Source of the DNA: Tachypleus tridentatus | Taxonomy: Eukaryota; Arthropoda; Merostomata; Xiphosura; Limulidae | Assembly (NCBI RefSeq): GCF_004210375.1 | Contig: NC_134837.1 | Coordinates: 19,787,586-19,851,585 of the forward strand | Direction of reading: 5' to 3' | DNA: 64,000 nt | Part shown: piece after piece, positions 23,300 through 35,861 of the stretch | Position numbering within the stretch: the stretch's first letter is position 1 | Layout of the letters: each line of letters begins with the position of its first letter | Position numbers and translations under genes: made by a program | The notes under the pieces: model-generated | The model's input: only the letters and a program-made list of their open reading frames with translations | Database searches by the model: none | What the model was told of the DNA's origin: nothing

Positions 23300-25790
23300 T
23301 GCTCTTTTAAGGAACCAGTAGTGAGGATGTTCAATTTATATGTAAAATTTGCAGGATGGGAAAAAACTTGGAGGCTACAGTAACTAAAGTCAAGGAACTA
23401 GATAGAGAAGTATAAAATGTTAGAAATGACAACAGAGCTTGAAGAGGAGCGTAACCATTTACATACAGGAAAAGCTAAGATTAACAATCAGGAATTTTAA
23501 AAATGGTTGTATTAAGGTTAAAAGTAGTGGACTTCATTGTAAAGTTCTATGTTCTACTGAGCAGCAGATTTCAGCTCTTGGCTTATGTAGACAAGGAACT
23601 ATTTATTGGAAAGCAAGAAGGCAAAAGGAATAGAGAAGGATATGAATTATGAAGTAAAAAAGGTTATAGTTCCAGGTGATTCCTTGACACAGCATGCAGA
23701 TAGAATAGTCTGTGGAATAAATAGGGAGACAAAACTGACAGACCACGAAATATAATGAAGTGAACTGGCAATAATGTAGTTTTTGTTGTGCGCATAGTGG
23801 CTGACAATGTCAAGAAGAGGAGTGAGGGCAAAAAATAAACCAAATGAAACAAAATTGTGATGTAGAGGAAAGTTTATGATAGGAAATCAATAAAAAGTAG
23901 TTATGAATACAGGTTTAACTGTTACTATTGTAATGTCAGAGGCATAAGAAATGAAATAGATGACTTTAGGGCACTGGTAGTAATAGAATATTTTGATATA
24001 ATGGCAATAACTGAAACGTGGTTAAATGTAGATCATTTTGATGACAGAAGTCTCTTTAAAATATGTGGTTAGAGGTTATTTGATAGGGACATAGTAGAAA
24101 AGAGAGGAGGAGAAGGGGTTTTATATGTAAAGTATGAGTTACATCTTGTTGAACATGAGAATATTAAAGATAATAGCAAGAAGATTGAATCCATTTGGGT
24201 TTCTAATAATGAATAAAGTGAAAAAGCTCTTAGCAGGAATTTGTTACAGATCATGAAATGAAACTGATGAAATTAATGAGAAATTTTACAAAATATTAAG
24301 ATTTCAGCTGTTAATGAAGTCATTATTATGGGTGATTTTAATTTCAGATGTATTGATTAGGAAATGGTAGAGTCAAACCATAAGGGAGCAGGGTTTCTGG
24401 AAACTGTTTGAGATGGAATTCTTCATCAATTGGTCAAGAAACCTACTAGAAATAATGCTATTTTAGATATAATGTTAACTTGTAATACAGTTTTGGATGA
24501 AAGGGTGGAAGATTGAGAAACACTTAGGTCCAAATAATCACCGCTTATTTAGTTTATGATTTGCTACTTACATGAATCAGAAATATTAATATTTTGATTC
24601 CAAATGTCAAAACAGCAAATTTTCAATGGATGCAACAAGAATTATCTTTTGTGAATTGGGCATTTAAGTTATTTGGAGACATTAAACAAATGTGGAAAAG
24701 TTTTAAAGAATTTTTTTTCAATATTCAAAACAAATATATTCCTTACTGAAAGTAAAAGGTAGCTGCAAGTAAAAAAAAAACAAGGTTGCTTCACAAAAAG
24801 TATGAGAGATAACATGAAAGAAAAGCATCACAAATTTAAGAAGTTTAAAATGACTGATATTATAGAGGACTTAGAAGATTAAGAATGTTGATCAAACAGA
24901 AAACTAGGGCATCCAAAAGGATGTATAAAAAACATTTAGCTGATAACATAAAAATCAACACTAAGGATTTTTTTTTAGTACAATGGGGTAAAAAAAATGT
25001 CAGGCTGGGGATAAGACCATTCATGAAGGATAGTCAGGCTTGTATCTGATGATTATGAAATGGGTTGGTTATTAAATTCTGCTTTTCCTTCAGTTTTTTG
25101 TTAATGAATATTTAAGCAGTATTACTCATCTTAAACAACTAAAAGATGAAAAAGACAGCTGCATAAATTATATTCTTGTTCAAATAAAATGAGGAAGTTT
25201 AGAGAAAGATAAGATTCCTGGATCAGATAATATTTCCCTGAGGGTTTTAAAAAAGGTCAAGAATTGATATGTGAGACACTTGCCAACATTTTTTGAAGTC
25301 CTTGAATAGTAGACATGTACCTACAGATTGGAAATTAACTAATGTAACTCCATTAAGGGAAGTAACAGAAATTGTCTCAGTAATTATAAGCCTATCAGTC
25401 CTCCATTAGTTGTGGGAAAAGTTTTGGAAGGTCTTATGAAAAATACTTTGCAATGTCATTTAACAAAGTTTAAAACTTTATCAGATATTCAACATGGTTT
25501 CACTACAGGAAATTCTTGCCACAAAGTGCCACATAAAAGGCAAGTAAAGATACTTATCTATATTTATATATAGGTGTTGGGGATAAGTTAAATAATTGGG
25601 TAGAATACTGGCTTGATGGGAAAAAACAGAGTTGTTCAGCCAAACTGTATTAATATTACAAGTGGTGTATCTCAGGGCTCAGTCTTAGAACCACTGCTCT
25701 TTTTGATTTATATTAATGACAGGTGAAAGAATTGTCAATAAATCACTTAAATGTGCTGATGATATTAAGGTTTTGTATGTCATTGGCTGT
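23300..25790 (+). pseudogene. CR1/L2-like non-LTR retrotransposon (LINE) remnant
   Basis: Plus-strand broken frames show VPGDSLTQHADRIVCGINRE (about 23670-23730), a segment common ahead of endonuclease in several LINE groups. They also show AITETWLNVDHFDD (24005-24045) and IIMGDFNFR (24325-24350), which are endonuclease motifs. RT blocks follow: PTDWKLTNVTP (25320-25352), a PVWQGSVLGPLLF-like GLSLRTTALFDLY segment (25675-25710) and KCADDIKVLYV (25750-25780), where ADD is the catalytic pair. It has many stops. It ends abruptly inside the RT where Gypsy sequence of opposite strand begins, so its 3' end is lost. The clade name is approximate. Confidence 0.72.
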
Positions 25791-26700
25791 GAGGATGCTT
25801 TTAAGAGTTGCAGTGGAGCAGTCTCAGTACTATCCATCATATAGCCTTCTTCAGAAATCATCTTTACTAGATACCTCATCTTCCTTTTAAACAGCTCACA
25901 CTTCCAAGTAGCTTGACACCATGCTGTTGATATCTTTGCAAAACAGCCCAGGCATAATTTAAGTGGTCATACAAATTACAGTGGTGAACAAGATTAATAT
26001 ACAAATAGTGTTGAAAGATTGAAAAGTGGTATCTCTGAAAACTATGATGCACTCCTACATACTTCTTTGGAACTCAGCTGGAATTAAGCTAAGTCCAAAA
26101 GAAATGTGGACCCACTCATAGTCCCTGTGAGGAGAAGGAAATAAAAACTGTTAACAAATGGCTCTCTCATTTCTCAAGGATACTGGTTGCATGCCTTGAC
26201 CTGATCAAGGACATAGAAACATGAGTCATCACTTGAAAGAGTTCAACACCTCCTAGATCCTTGAATCAGGTTTTGAGCAAGCAATGACTTCTGTTCAACT
26301 CCCTCTAATCACAATAGAGCCTCAAACTTCCATCTTTTTTCCCTTATACACAACAAAAAAATAAATAAAGGATGACCTTCACTGTATTATCCACCATTGA
26401 TTTAACAGGTCCTGTAAATATTCCACAGTTTCTTGAGAGAGTGATTTTTGAATTGATATATAGGTCTTCTGAATTGTAGTAGTGTCTTTGAGTGTTGATA
26501 TCATTGTCATCATAGACATAACTTTTTCACTCCTCCCTCAACATGTCTTGCTTCTTGTTGTTGGGTTTCACTCAAGTGATCCAGATACACTAAAGGGTCC
26601 CATATCTGTGTACTTTTGCCCTGGCTGCTCAGTCCTACAGTTTCAGTTCTTGGGGAAAAACATTTAATTCCTTTTCTGAGCAGTCACTAGTTCTTCACTG
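25780..26700 (-). pseudogene. Ty3/Gypsy reverse transcriptase remnant
   Basis: Minus-strand frames read SGQGMQPVSLRNERAIC (about 26160-26215, the DQGKAYHQ region) and YEWVHISFGLSLIPAEFQRS (26055-26125, Y-E-W-V-R-M-P-F-G-L). They continue with WKCELFKRKMRYLVKMISEE and GYMMDSTETAPLQLLK (25800-25905, the KC-x-L-F-x-x-x-VRYLG-x-x-VS-x-x-G block). The YLDD region is eroded. Stops and frameshifts are frequent. Upstream to 26700 is weaker and may include protease or connection sequence. It is probably the 5' part of the element whose RNase H and integrase lie at 21600-22840. Confidence 0.75.
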
Positions 26701-27705
26701 ATGATAAAGTCGTTCAACAAGCTAAATAACTTGTTAATTTGCAACAAAGAACATCTCTTGACTTTTAAAGAGAAAGCTTGCATTCGTGCAAGCATGAACA
26801 GTGGTTTTCTAGTATACTGACAGAACAAATATTTTTCTTCCTGTTAATTTAATACCTGAATCACTGCCATTTTAGAAACCTGCATGAGATTTAATATTGT
26901 CTCATCTATCTTTACTGTTATGGAAAAGGTGGTACTCTCAATTTGGATGACACCAGGAGTTATTTTCCTACTTCAATTGGCACATTTAGACTGCTTCACT
27001 TAGCTACATAAATAAAAATGCCAACAAAAGTAGGAACTGAAAATCTTTTAAAATCTATCTATCAAGGATCACTTTACTTGTTTGTGTACTTTTTATTGCA
27101 GGATGTATTTTGTTTCAGATGCCTCTCATAACAATTCTACAGATAACCAACAATTCAGTTGCTGGTTATTTGTTGGATAAAATTGTGAATTATTTGTTCA
27201 TGAAACTGATGAGATAAATAAGCTTTTATCCCTGTCTTACATAGTGGTCACATGACATTTCTGTTGTAAACAGCTACAGAACTGACTGAAAATTTTTTAT
27301 TTTTCAGAGTAAAATGGGATTCACATTAAATTCAGAAGTGCACAGGATATGATCATCTAAGATTTGCTGAGACTTTTCATTTATTTTTAATAATGCAGTG
27401 AATGAAATGTTGATCAAATGTAATATATTTAGTCTAATATTATTTAACCCAAGAAAGTTTAGTTTTGATCTCTATGAGTGTTTGTAAATCTTAAACAATA
27501 TATTCAGTGCATATTGTGATAACAAAACAATTCAGTTTTTTCAGTGATGTAATTAAAAATGCTAGCCATTATCTATACAAAATTCTTGAAAGGGAAAACA
27601 TAATAATGGAGTATCTATAAAAAAACAAACTATAAAACCAAAAAAAATATGGAGTTGTTAGTTCTTATACAGCTTTTTTCCTGAATAAAAATGTTAGTTA
27701 CTTAC

Positions 27706-27778
27706 TTTCCTTCTTCGTTTGGAACTATCAAACCAACATTGCTAGGCCTAACTGTGGATCCAGCCCAAAAGAAAGTAT
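27706..27778 (-). CDS. Skeletor: Skeletor-like gene, exon 3 (first DM13 domain, middle)
   Basis: This 73-nt exon has an ATTTCAG acceptor (27780-27779) and a GTAAGT donor (27705-27704). With the G from exon 2 it begins DTFFWAGSTVRPSNVG and continues LIVPNEEGK. D-T-F/Y-F-W-x-G followed by a proline- or glycine-rich turn and I-P-x-E/D-x-G is the DM13 signature. The exon enters after one base of a codon and leaves after two (AA). The first base of the exon at 17983 completes a lysine codon. Its length and phases equal those of the exon at 5095-5167 in the second DM13 domain. Confidence 0.87.
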
Positions 27779-28289
27779 CTGAAATATAAATTATTTTATT
27801 GTTTACATTTTTATTCATTTCATACTTATTAATTCTACATAATCTGTATTTGCAGTACCTGAAATACACACACACACACACATGCTTAACCAAATTCAAC
27901 TCTCACAAAAGTATTTCTTGCCCCATAATCAAAGTTGGAATTTTAGTTTGAACTAAACTAAATACTAAACATGTAAAAATAAAAAAAATTCAACGTTATA
28001 AAGAGGTGGGAATTAGACTTTTTTAAATCTCAGCATACATCAATATATATACATATATACATAGACATACAAACTAATAAACAGCAAAATCAAAATGATA
28101 GATCACTCTCAGCTTATGAAATTCAGTAACACTGTTTAATGAATAATTAAGTAATACAGTCTCCAAACAGCTAACCCTTCCAAGACAACAGTGGCCATTT
28201 GTACCTCCAATAAAAAATACTTGCAACCAAAATTATAGAGGGATACTGATTGGCCAATTTGCTAAGTTATCCTAAAATGTAAAATATCT

Positions 28290-28510
28290 TGAAGTTTACC
28301 CTTCTAAATGCCCTTATTTGCACTCAGCATGTAACTAGCATTAGAGGCAAAACTAAAATTTAATCTTCTTAAGTGAACAGCTTCTGGCTGTTCTTGGTTA
28401 TGTTTTTATCTTATGAAAAAAAAAATCTTTCATATTTCTCTAAGAAATTATCCATGTCATCTTTCTGTTCATCAAATATGAGCAGCAGGAGTCATTGTGA
28501 TTCTTGGATA
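28290..28510 (-). pseudogene. Possible Gypsy gag fragment
   Basis: The minus strand near 28420-28490 reads FDEQKDDMDNFLEKYERFF, which resembles the start of some Gypsy capsid domains (F-x-E-x-KDD-x-x-x-YL-x-x-FER). The continuation is broken and only loosely alike. A host exon lies between this and the Gypsy RT at 26 kb, so it is a separate insertion if real. The match is short. Confidence 0.35.
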
Positions 28511-29896
28511 CTTCATCTTTTTGTTGGATGTGCTTGACAATCTCAACAAAAAGATTATTCACTCTATTATTATGCTTCTACCATGTGATCAATAGTAACT
28601 TCTTCAATACTAGAAAATATTTAAAAAGTGAAGTTTATAGCTGCTTGCATCATAAAACTGGTTGTATATGATTGACACTCACCCCAATTATAGAATACAA
28701 GGCTAATTTTTAATCTTTAAGTGCTCTCTGTGCCATTGAAATTACATAAAGCTTGGAAACAAAAAGTGAAAGTTCCTATGAACATTTCAGTTCTTGTAAG
28801 GTAGTAAACAGTTTGGAAATAGATAAAAAAAACATCACTGATGATATACAAAATTACAAGCCTTGATGATACAGCTTATAATCATCTCAAAATTTCCAAG
28901 AGTTCCCCTTCTTACATCAGTTTCATTTAGCCTAAACATAGTGTGAAAAGAAAATTGTAATAACTGCCGTTTACAGTGAATAAAGCTTTCAGCTGTGGAT
29001 CTGCTGAAAATAATGAAACATGATCATAAAGCAAATTGCGAATGATATTCAGATGAGTCTTCTGTCTTCCAAATAAAGACCATTAAATTTCAATGGTTCC
29101 ATTTCACACAGATGTTAAAAGCAACAACAACAACAAAATATCAGCTTGCCAAAAATGCCACTTTCCTTCATTAACTAAACTAAGCCACAGTTGAAAGCAT
29201 AACCTCCTTCACAGAGTTCAAGATGAAAGCATTTTTTTCTCAAGTCTTACCTGCACAATATAAATCTTTCCATCCCAAATTTCGTATAACTATAACAGAG
29301 GATAGATATCGACTTTGGAAGGTTTTGGAACATACAACTTAACAAAGATCCATACCTTCAGTAATACTAATTTACATAATTTTCAGATGACCTCACCAGA
29401 ACTACTATTTTGTATTTAAATGAAAACTGTTTTACTTTACAGGTAATTTATAAAAATGGAATAAAAATTCACATGTATTTAAAAGTATTATATAGAGAGC
29501 AGTTATCCTACTGTTGCCAATTAACAAAACTTGCAGATGACTTAAGCAAAATAAGATTTTATTTGAAAGTCACCATTCCATGTACATTAACAATCATGGT
29601 ATTTTTTAACATAAAATTATTAATTAATTAAACATTAACATTATTAGTGTTAGTGTATATTCTATGTTTTGTATTATTCCACCATAACATTTCTCTCATG
29701 TTTTGTGGATTGAGCATTCAGTACATTTTATCAAAGCAATTAAAACCCTAACTAACTGTACCCTTTGTGCTTCACCATAATGGCTTGCTCTAACACTTAG
29801 AAAGTGCTGTTACATATAATGTTTTGGTTATGTTTTTTTATTTAACACTCCTACGAAAAGACGTTTCTAGTCCTGATTTCTTCAAGCCTGTTCCCC

Positions 29897-29931
<35 letters not shown>

Positions 29932-30239
29932 TGGGAATCTCGTTAATCCATTCATTAATGGATTTAAATGGCAATTTCATTTAAATACAAAATTATTAGC
30001 CTAATATTAATAACCTTTCAAGTTGCTCTGGGGCCAATACATTGTAAGTAATAAGTATTATGCAAATCAAAAGCTTGAATTTACCATGTGAATTTAATTT
30101 GTGATTATTATTCAAATATTTTCTGTTAACAAGAGAAAAGAAAAATAATCTGACATTCTATCTATCTAAGCTGTAGTCATACCTTGTTGGATGTAGCTCT
30201 CCATCAGACAAGTCCAGTATTTCCTATTCTTAGCATACC

Positions 30240-30660
30240 CTATCCATCTGATTCATGATTCAGCCACAATACAGTTTTTCCACCTTCTATTTTGCTTTCC
30301 CTTAGATATTTTGTCCATCCCAGGTTGCCATTCAATTGTTCTTAATGTCTACCTATTACCAGAATACATTGCTATATGTCCAGCCCATTTCCATTTAGTT
30401 CTTAAAATGAACCTTACTGCATCTATTATATTTGTTGTTTTTCTTATTCTGTCATTTCTTTATTTCTCTTGTAGTTTTATATGAAGTATGTTTCTCTCCA
30501 CAGCTTTTTCTGTGGTTTCTACCTTTTCCTTCATCTTTTTTTATAACTGCCAATATTTGGCCAACAAATGTTAAAGTTGGTAATACATACTGATCCATGA
30601 TCTTTTTATTCTTAGTAATGGAAATATGTTGTTCCTCTAGAATTTCATTATACATTCCAA
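30240..30660 (-). pseudogene. Non-LTR retrotransposon C-terminal fragment (RTE-like)
   Basis: The minus strand reads MDQYVLPTLTFVGQILAVIK (about 30545-30605), then HRKSCGEKHTSYKTTREIKK and MEMGWTYSNVFW (30385-30420). This follows the end of craniofacial-like EN/RT proteins: VLP-x-LTYG-x-E-T-W, a basic helix, then K-W-x-W-x-GH-x-A-R. Only the C-terminal part remains, consistent with the usual 5' truncation of LINE insertions. Clade assignment is approximate. Confidence 0.5.
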
Positions 30661-31336
30661 AACATTGCCCTATTATCTATATTATTACCATAATTTTTCC
30701 ATTGTTGTGTTTTCTATTTTGTCCTAAATGTATTTAAATGAAAACAGTTTATTGACAACACTGGTATGGAGGGCAGAGTCATGTTTTGTTCAAGTATCCT
30801 GGAACTCCTGACCTTGAAAATAAGCTTCCCCTGATTGAAGAGAGGTGAACATGAACAAATAGATCTCAGGACGAGGTGGGAGAAGGGGTACCCCAATATT
30901 AGTGTTGTTCTGATCCAACCACCATTCCTAAATAATGTTGTTCCTAAATAATGAGACAGAATGATCCAAAGAATCAGGATGCATGATCCACTGGTTATAC
31001 AGTGACCACTAAATAAAACTCATGTGTACTTGTCCGAAAAGAATTAGAGGCTTGAAAGATGTCAACATCCCCAAAAGAGAGAGAACCATCCTTTAGTATG
31101 AGAAGAATATACAAGTGAAAGCCTTGCAGCTTTTTTCATGACATGAAACCTGATAGGGGTTGGTTCAGTGTGACTTAAGTATTGAAAAACACACCCAGAT
31201 GGAAGAAATATTGTGGTTGTGACAAAATAGATTTCTCCTGTCTGATAAGAAAGCCCTCTTTTGTGGCTTCTGACAGGAGAATATAAGAGTGTTGTTCTGC
31301 TAATTGATAAGATGGAATTGGAAGGAGCTATATATA

Positions 31337-31430
31337 TGTAAAAATGGCTCATAAAATATTTTCTCAACCCAAACGAGCCTTTTTTACATATATATTTCTC
31401 TACAAGTGGGTTTTCTCGACATCACTGGAA
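31337..31430 (+). repeat. Short copy of the Penelope-type terminal repeat
   Basis: GTAAAAATGGCTCATAAAAT and, about 30 bases on, CGAGCCTTTTTTACATATAT form short inverted arms. They are followed by TTTCTCTACAAGTGGGTTTT and CTCGACATCAC, the same end block as at 60000. It overlaps the DIRS-like fragment, so it probably inserted into or beside it. Confidence 0.5.
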
Positions 31431-32450
31431 GGAGTTAGTCATCTATATAATGATGTGTGCACAAACCCAAAGAATGCAGATGATGAGAAAAGGCTTGAAC
31501 AAGTCTGCATAAAACAAAGGGTATGATGCAAGACCAAAAATTAAAGCCCTGAACTGTAGCACCTGACCCTTTTCCACAAAGTTGAGAAATCACCATGAAG
31601 ACTGCTGTGGGAATATGGAGATAAGCATCATTAACATCAAACTTGGTTATCCAAAGCCCTGATGCAAAGTGTCATAACAGGTTGAGAAAAGATTCCATTG
31701 TAAAGCAAGTAGGATCTAAAAATTGGTTGAGCTAAGATAGACTGATGACAGGATGCCAACATCCAGTTTTTTGGGTACAATAAATAAACAGAAATAAAAT
31801 CAACCCTCTCTACTGCCATTTTGACTAACAAATCTCTTATGGATTGGGGCAAAGCTCCACTCATCATACATCTGTTGGAAATGAAAAGGCAACAGGCTGA
31901 GCAGAGAACAAAGAAAGTGATGTAAACTAAGTGACCAACTCTGAAGCCAGAACATGGAGTAACCATAGAGCCCTGGTGAAAGAGTCCCAGACATCCAGAA
32001 AGTGATATAATCATCCTCCCACTTCTCCCTTGCACAAGGGGTAGTAATGACATCACTGTCATTTGTCCATCTGAACCAAAGATCCCAAATTAGCACCAGA
32101 AAGTTGAAAATCCAATGATGAAAGAAGAATATAAGACAAATCTTATGTGAAATCATGGTACAATAGCACTTACCAATATTAATTTTGATAATGCAGGACA
32201 TTTAAGTTCATTACCTCCCAAAGGAAGACATTTTCACATCCCTTAAAATTTCAAGGAAGCAATGGGACAGGCAGCTCAAAAACGGGACTACCACACTTAT
32301 ATCGGGATGTCTGGTCACATTACTGATGGTATTTCCTTGGTTTGCTGACCCAAGCTGTGCTGATGAGCCTTGTATAGGTGAGACTGAAGTCCACAATAAA
32401 GGGTATAGCCAATCAGAGAATATATTAGGCCTCTGTATCATCAAGTTAGT
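31380..32450 (-). pseudogene. DIRS-like (tyrosine-recombinase) retrotransposon RT remnant
   Basis: On the minus strand the order is GALPQSIRDLLVKMAVERVD (about 31790-31850), then FISVYLLYPKNWMLAS. KFDVNDAYLHIPTAVFM follows (31590-31645) and RLVQAFSHHLHSLGLCTHHY-IDD (31437-31510). This matches DIRS-type RT: LLEKGA-x-E-x-V, S-x-LF-x-V-x-K-x-x-GGWRP, D-x-x-DAYLHIP, LH-x-x-G-x-x-x-x-x-YIDDWL. The YIDD catalytic pair survives. Frameshifts and a stop right after IDD inactivate it. Sequence from 32062 to 32450 may be the 5' region of the element. I did not find its tyrosine recombinase. Confidence 0.68.
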
Positions 32451-33243
32451 ATTGTTTATGACAACTCATAAGTTATAACAATGACTTATTATTCAATTGA
32501 TTTTTCATTGTTTAAAAGTCAGAAGTCTTGCAAGAAAGACGTTTTTGGTATTACTGATGTTTAAAATAAGTAAATATGCAAATACTATCACTGTATAAAT
32601 AACGAATTTTAAAAGATTGAAAAAGACATCCAGTTTACCACTGCTATAATTTTCTTTCTAAATAAGAATATAAATAATTATAATTATTTATTTCAAATAA
32701 ATATTAAAAATGTACGTTAGTTAATTAACTGTTTTATTTTCATATCAATTATATTATCATAAGTAAAGATAAAAGCTTTCAATTCAATGGATTATTTATT
32801 CATAATCTTCATTTGGAAATTATGTAAATAACTGATTCCCTGAGGAAATATTTTGATAAGGCCCAGTATGAAACTAGAAGAGCTCATAACCTCAAAAAGC
32901 TCAAAACAAATGTATTGCAAACACAGTTTACCTTTGCTTCTTCCCAGATAGCAAATTGTTGTAAACATCTTTATAACAGATGTCAAATAGATGCTAATGA
33001 GGAACCAGATAATCCAAGCAATATTATATTACTTGAACATTCTTACTATAAAAAGTCATTTGAAAATGAAAACGTTCAAGCCAAAAGATTCATCTAATTA
33101 TGGTAGGTGTAACACTGTGAGGCCTTTCCCTCCCCTTTACAAACAAGGAGTTTGCACTGTCATGTAGATGTAACTAATGTAATAATTAAAATACAGAATG
33201 CTCATACATCAACTTTCAGAAATAATACCTAAAGCACAAGGGA

Positions 33244-33497
33244 GGCCTGGCATGGCAAGATGGTCTGGACACTTGACTTGAAACCTGCAGGTTTGGATCC
33301 TCATCCCAAACATGCTCACCATTTCAGCTATAGAGGCATTATAACATAATGTTCAATCCCATTATCTGTTGGTAAAACAGTAGCACAAGAGTTGGTGGTG
33401 ACCAGCTACCTTCCATCTAATCTTTCACTGCTGAATTAGGAGCAGCTAGTGCAAATAGCCCTCATGTAGATTTGCTCAAAATTCACAAATCCAAAAT
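33244..33497 (+). repeat. SINE family 1, forward copy
   Basis: The only plus-strand copy in the window starts GGCCTGGCATGGCAAGATGG and carries the core ending near TTAGGAGCAGCTAGTGCAAA. It lies between 15-bp imperfect repeats, CTAAAGCA..AGGGA, at 33229-33243 and 33498-33512 (two mismatches). It is older than the copy at 47586 judging by its many substitutions. Confidence 0.85.
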
Positions 33498-34189
33498 CTA
33501 AAGCATGAGGGAAATTATATCTTTATTTCCTTTGATTCTGCTGTTTTCTCCAATTAAAACATTCTTCAGTGGAGGAAGCAGGTGGAGTACAATTAATCAC
33601 CACATCAAAATATGAATAGTAATAAAAGCTAATTTGAGAAATAGGTGAATTCTATCAACCAATCACTATGTATGTTTCTAGCCATTATTCCTTATTTTTA
33701 CATCTCATATAAGGCAAAAGCAATCATAGTGTAGATGACTACCTTCCTGGTGTTGAAAATCATGCCAGGCATTTCTGACTTAGATGATGCTACCATTCTC
33801 TTGTATGATTTAACAAGTGCCATTTAGAACTTATACAAAAAAAATGAGATTAATAAATTGCAAAACAGCATAAAACACTGGTCAAAGAGTGGAGACAGAA
33901 ATTACAGAGAAAAAGACTCAAGCAGGAAATATAATAAAACTCTTTAATCTTGATTACTCAAAAAGCTGAGTTGGGTGATCACTTGAGGCATTAGTCAAAT
34001 AAAATTTTAAAAAAGTCCATCTATATTTTGCTTGAGACATTGGGTTATGAGTTACTTCTTTTACAGAATCAACCCCTGATATCAATGAGAAGTCATTTTT
34101 ATGAAACCAAGTATTCTTGGTGAGGTGTTCAACATCCTGCAATTGAAAATAACATTAATAAAACTCACAGGAAAAGAATGCTGTCTAAC

Positions 34190-35330
34190 TCTTGACTAGA
34201 TACTACTTCAGGTCACTTTAGCAGGCCAGAGAAGTCAAGCAATTCATGCTCTTATAGTTATGATAAGGAGTAACAACAAAATGAAAACAAACTATACCAT
34301 TTCACTGGAAACTCTGTTGATGAAACACTTCTCGAGCCAAATATCCTTAAAATCATTGAGCAAACATTGGAGCTTGGCTTTCATGTCAGCTCCATCACAT
34401 ATGATATGGGCAGCATAAAATCATGCTCTTTGGCAAAACTTGGAAATGATTTGTTCAGAATACAGTGGGCCTGTTAATAACACACCATGTCCTTTCATGA
34501 GTGGGACCATCTACACTTCATAATTGATGTGTCCCATGTTGTGAAAAACTGGAAGACAGTTCTTAAGAAAAGTGATTGCCTTGAGCAATCAAGTTGTTCA
34601 CAAGTTTGAACTGCCATCCAAAACAATAACTCTGGGCTTTAACTATTTTCAAGAGAATAAAGACCTGAAACTTGCTCTCAATTTTATGGTTCATTAAGTT
34701 TGTGAATAAATGATTTGACTTAATGTTAAGCAGATATTCCATCATGGCCTTGAAGCAATTTCATATGAGAATGTTACTTCATATTTTGAATTAGCTATTT
34801 GGGTGTTTTCAAACATATTGGTTGGAGATAAAAGACACTGGAAGTTCTACCAGATAGGTGTTGTCCTTTTCAGGACTTCAATCAGGGACCTAAAAGCTGA
34901 GTTTATAGCAGAGGATCAAAAGTACATCTTTACTGCAAGGTTCATACAAAATTGTCTGGAGAACTTGTTTGATTCTATTCCAGTGAAAAATACAGTTACA
35001 ACAGCTTTACGATTTTGCCAGGTTCTAAAGATCATTGCAGTTTTTCACTTTTTCAAGAAGATTGTTAGTTTCTCAGCAGAACTTCTTAACCAACCAACAG
35101 TATTTTTGCAAGACAAAGCTATCTATGACGATCCAGCCAGTTCAACCATTAAGAAGTTCTCTTGCTTCACCAAGTTGTGCAAGGTAGCTGGTACAGCTGA
35201 GTCAGTTACCACATTGCCAAAAGAAAAGAAAAAAAAAAAAGAGGAATTTGTGCTCAACATGTTTAGAAGCTGTAAAGGAACTAAGATAATTACTAAGTGA
35301 CGAAAGCCTTCAGAAACTCACACAACTGAA
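34190..35330 (+). pseudogene. P-element (THAP9-like) transposase remnant
   Basis: Plus-strand frames read LEPNILKIIEQTLELGFHVS (about 34340-34400), then FIIDVSHVVKNWKTVLKK (34510-34570) and VHKFELPS. A long open stretch at 34803-35300 contains AEFIAEDQKYIFTARFIQNC and LENLFDSIPVKN, then a T-A-L-R-F-C-Q segment. This matches the P-element order: helix before the second catalytic region, FI-x-D-x-x-H-x-x-K-x-x-R-N, and LLTGR-x-x-QDCLENFF-x-x-IR-x-K near the end. The THAP zinc finger is not visible and stops interrupt the first half. No 31-bp P-type inverted repeats or 8-bp duplication were found. Confidence 0.68.
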
Positions 35331-35861
35331 AGAATGCAAGAAAGAAAATCTTACCTACCATTCTGAAAAATCTATGAAAATTTTAATCAAGTGAAACAAC
35401 TCTTTAAAGAAACTCAGAAAACACTAGGTAGTGGCACTTAATAGCTACAATGTTTAACATTATTAACTGTTGACTTTTTTCGTGACAATTATCCATTACA
35501 AATTTTAACTGTAGTCAAATATCTGGCAATTTCAGCAAACAGCATCCCTGCAGAAAGGTTGTTTAACAGTGCATTCTATCAACACAATATTAACATATTA
35601 ACCTTCTTTAGATAGAATGTTTAGTATTAACTGTTAACTCTTTTGTGAGTACTATTCACTAAAACTTGTAACAAAATGATGTTATGCAAGGACCTACACA
35701 TTATGATACTGAAGTTGTGTCTACTTTATAATTTGTTTCTTAGTTTCTGAAATTTTGAATAAAAAATGTTCTTTTTTATCAACATTGTGTTATGTTTCTA
35801 ACACCACATACAGCACTTAAGACTTCAACATTATCATGAAATGTACCTATAAACATCTAAA

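Larger units (their letters stand above)
17984..27705 (-). other. Intron 3 of the Skeletor-like gene
   Basis: This 9.7-kb intron holds a SINE (18323-18595) and the Gypsy/LINE mosaic (21600-26700). The stretches 18600-20150, 20400-21600 and 26700-27700 are AT-rich and unassigned. Confidence 0.7.
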
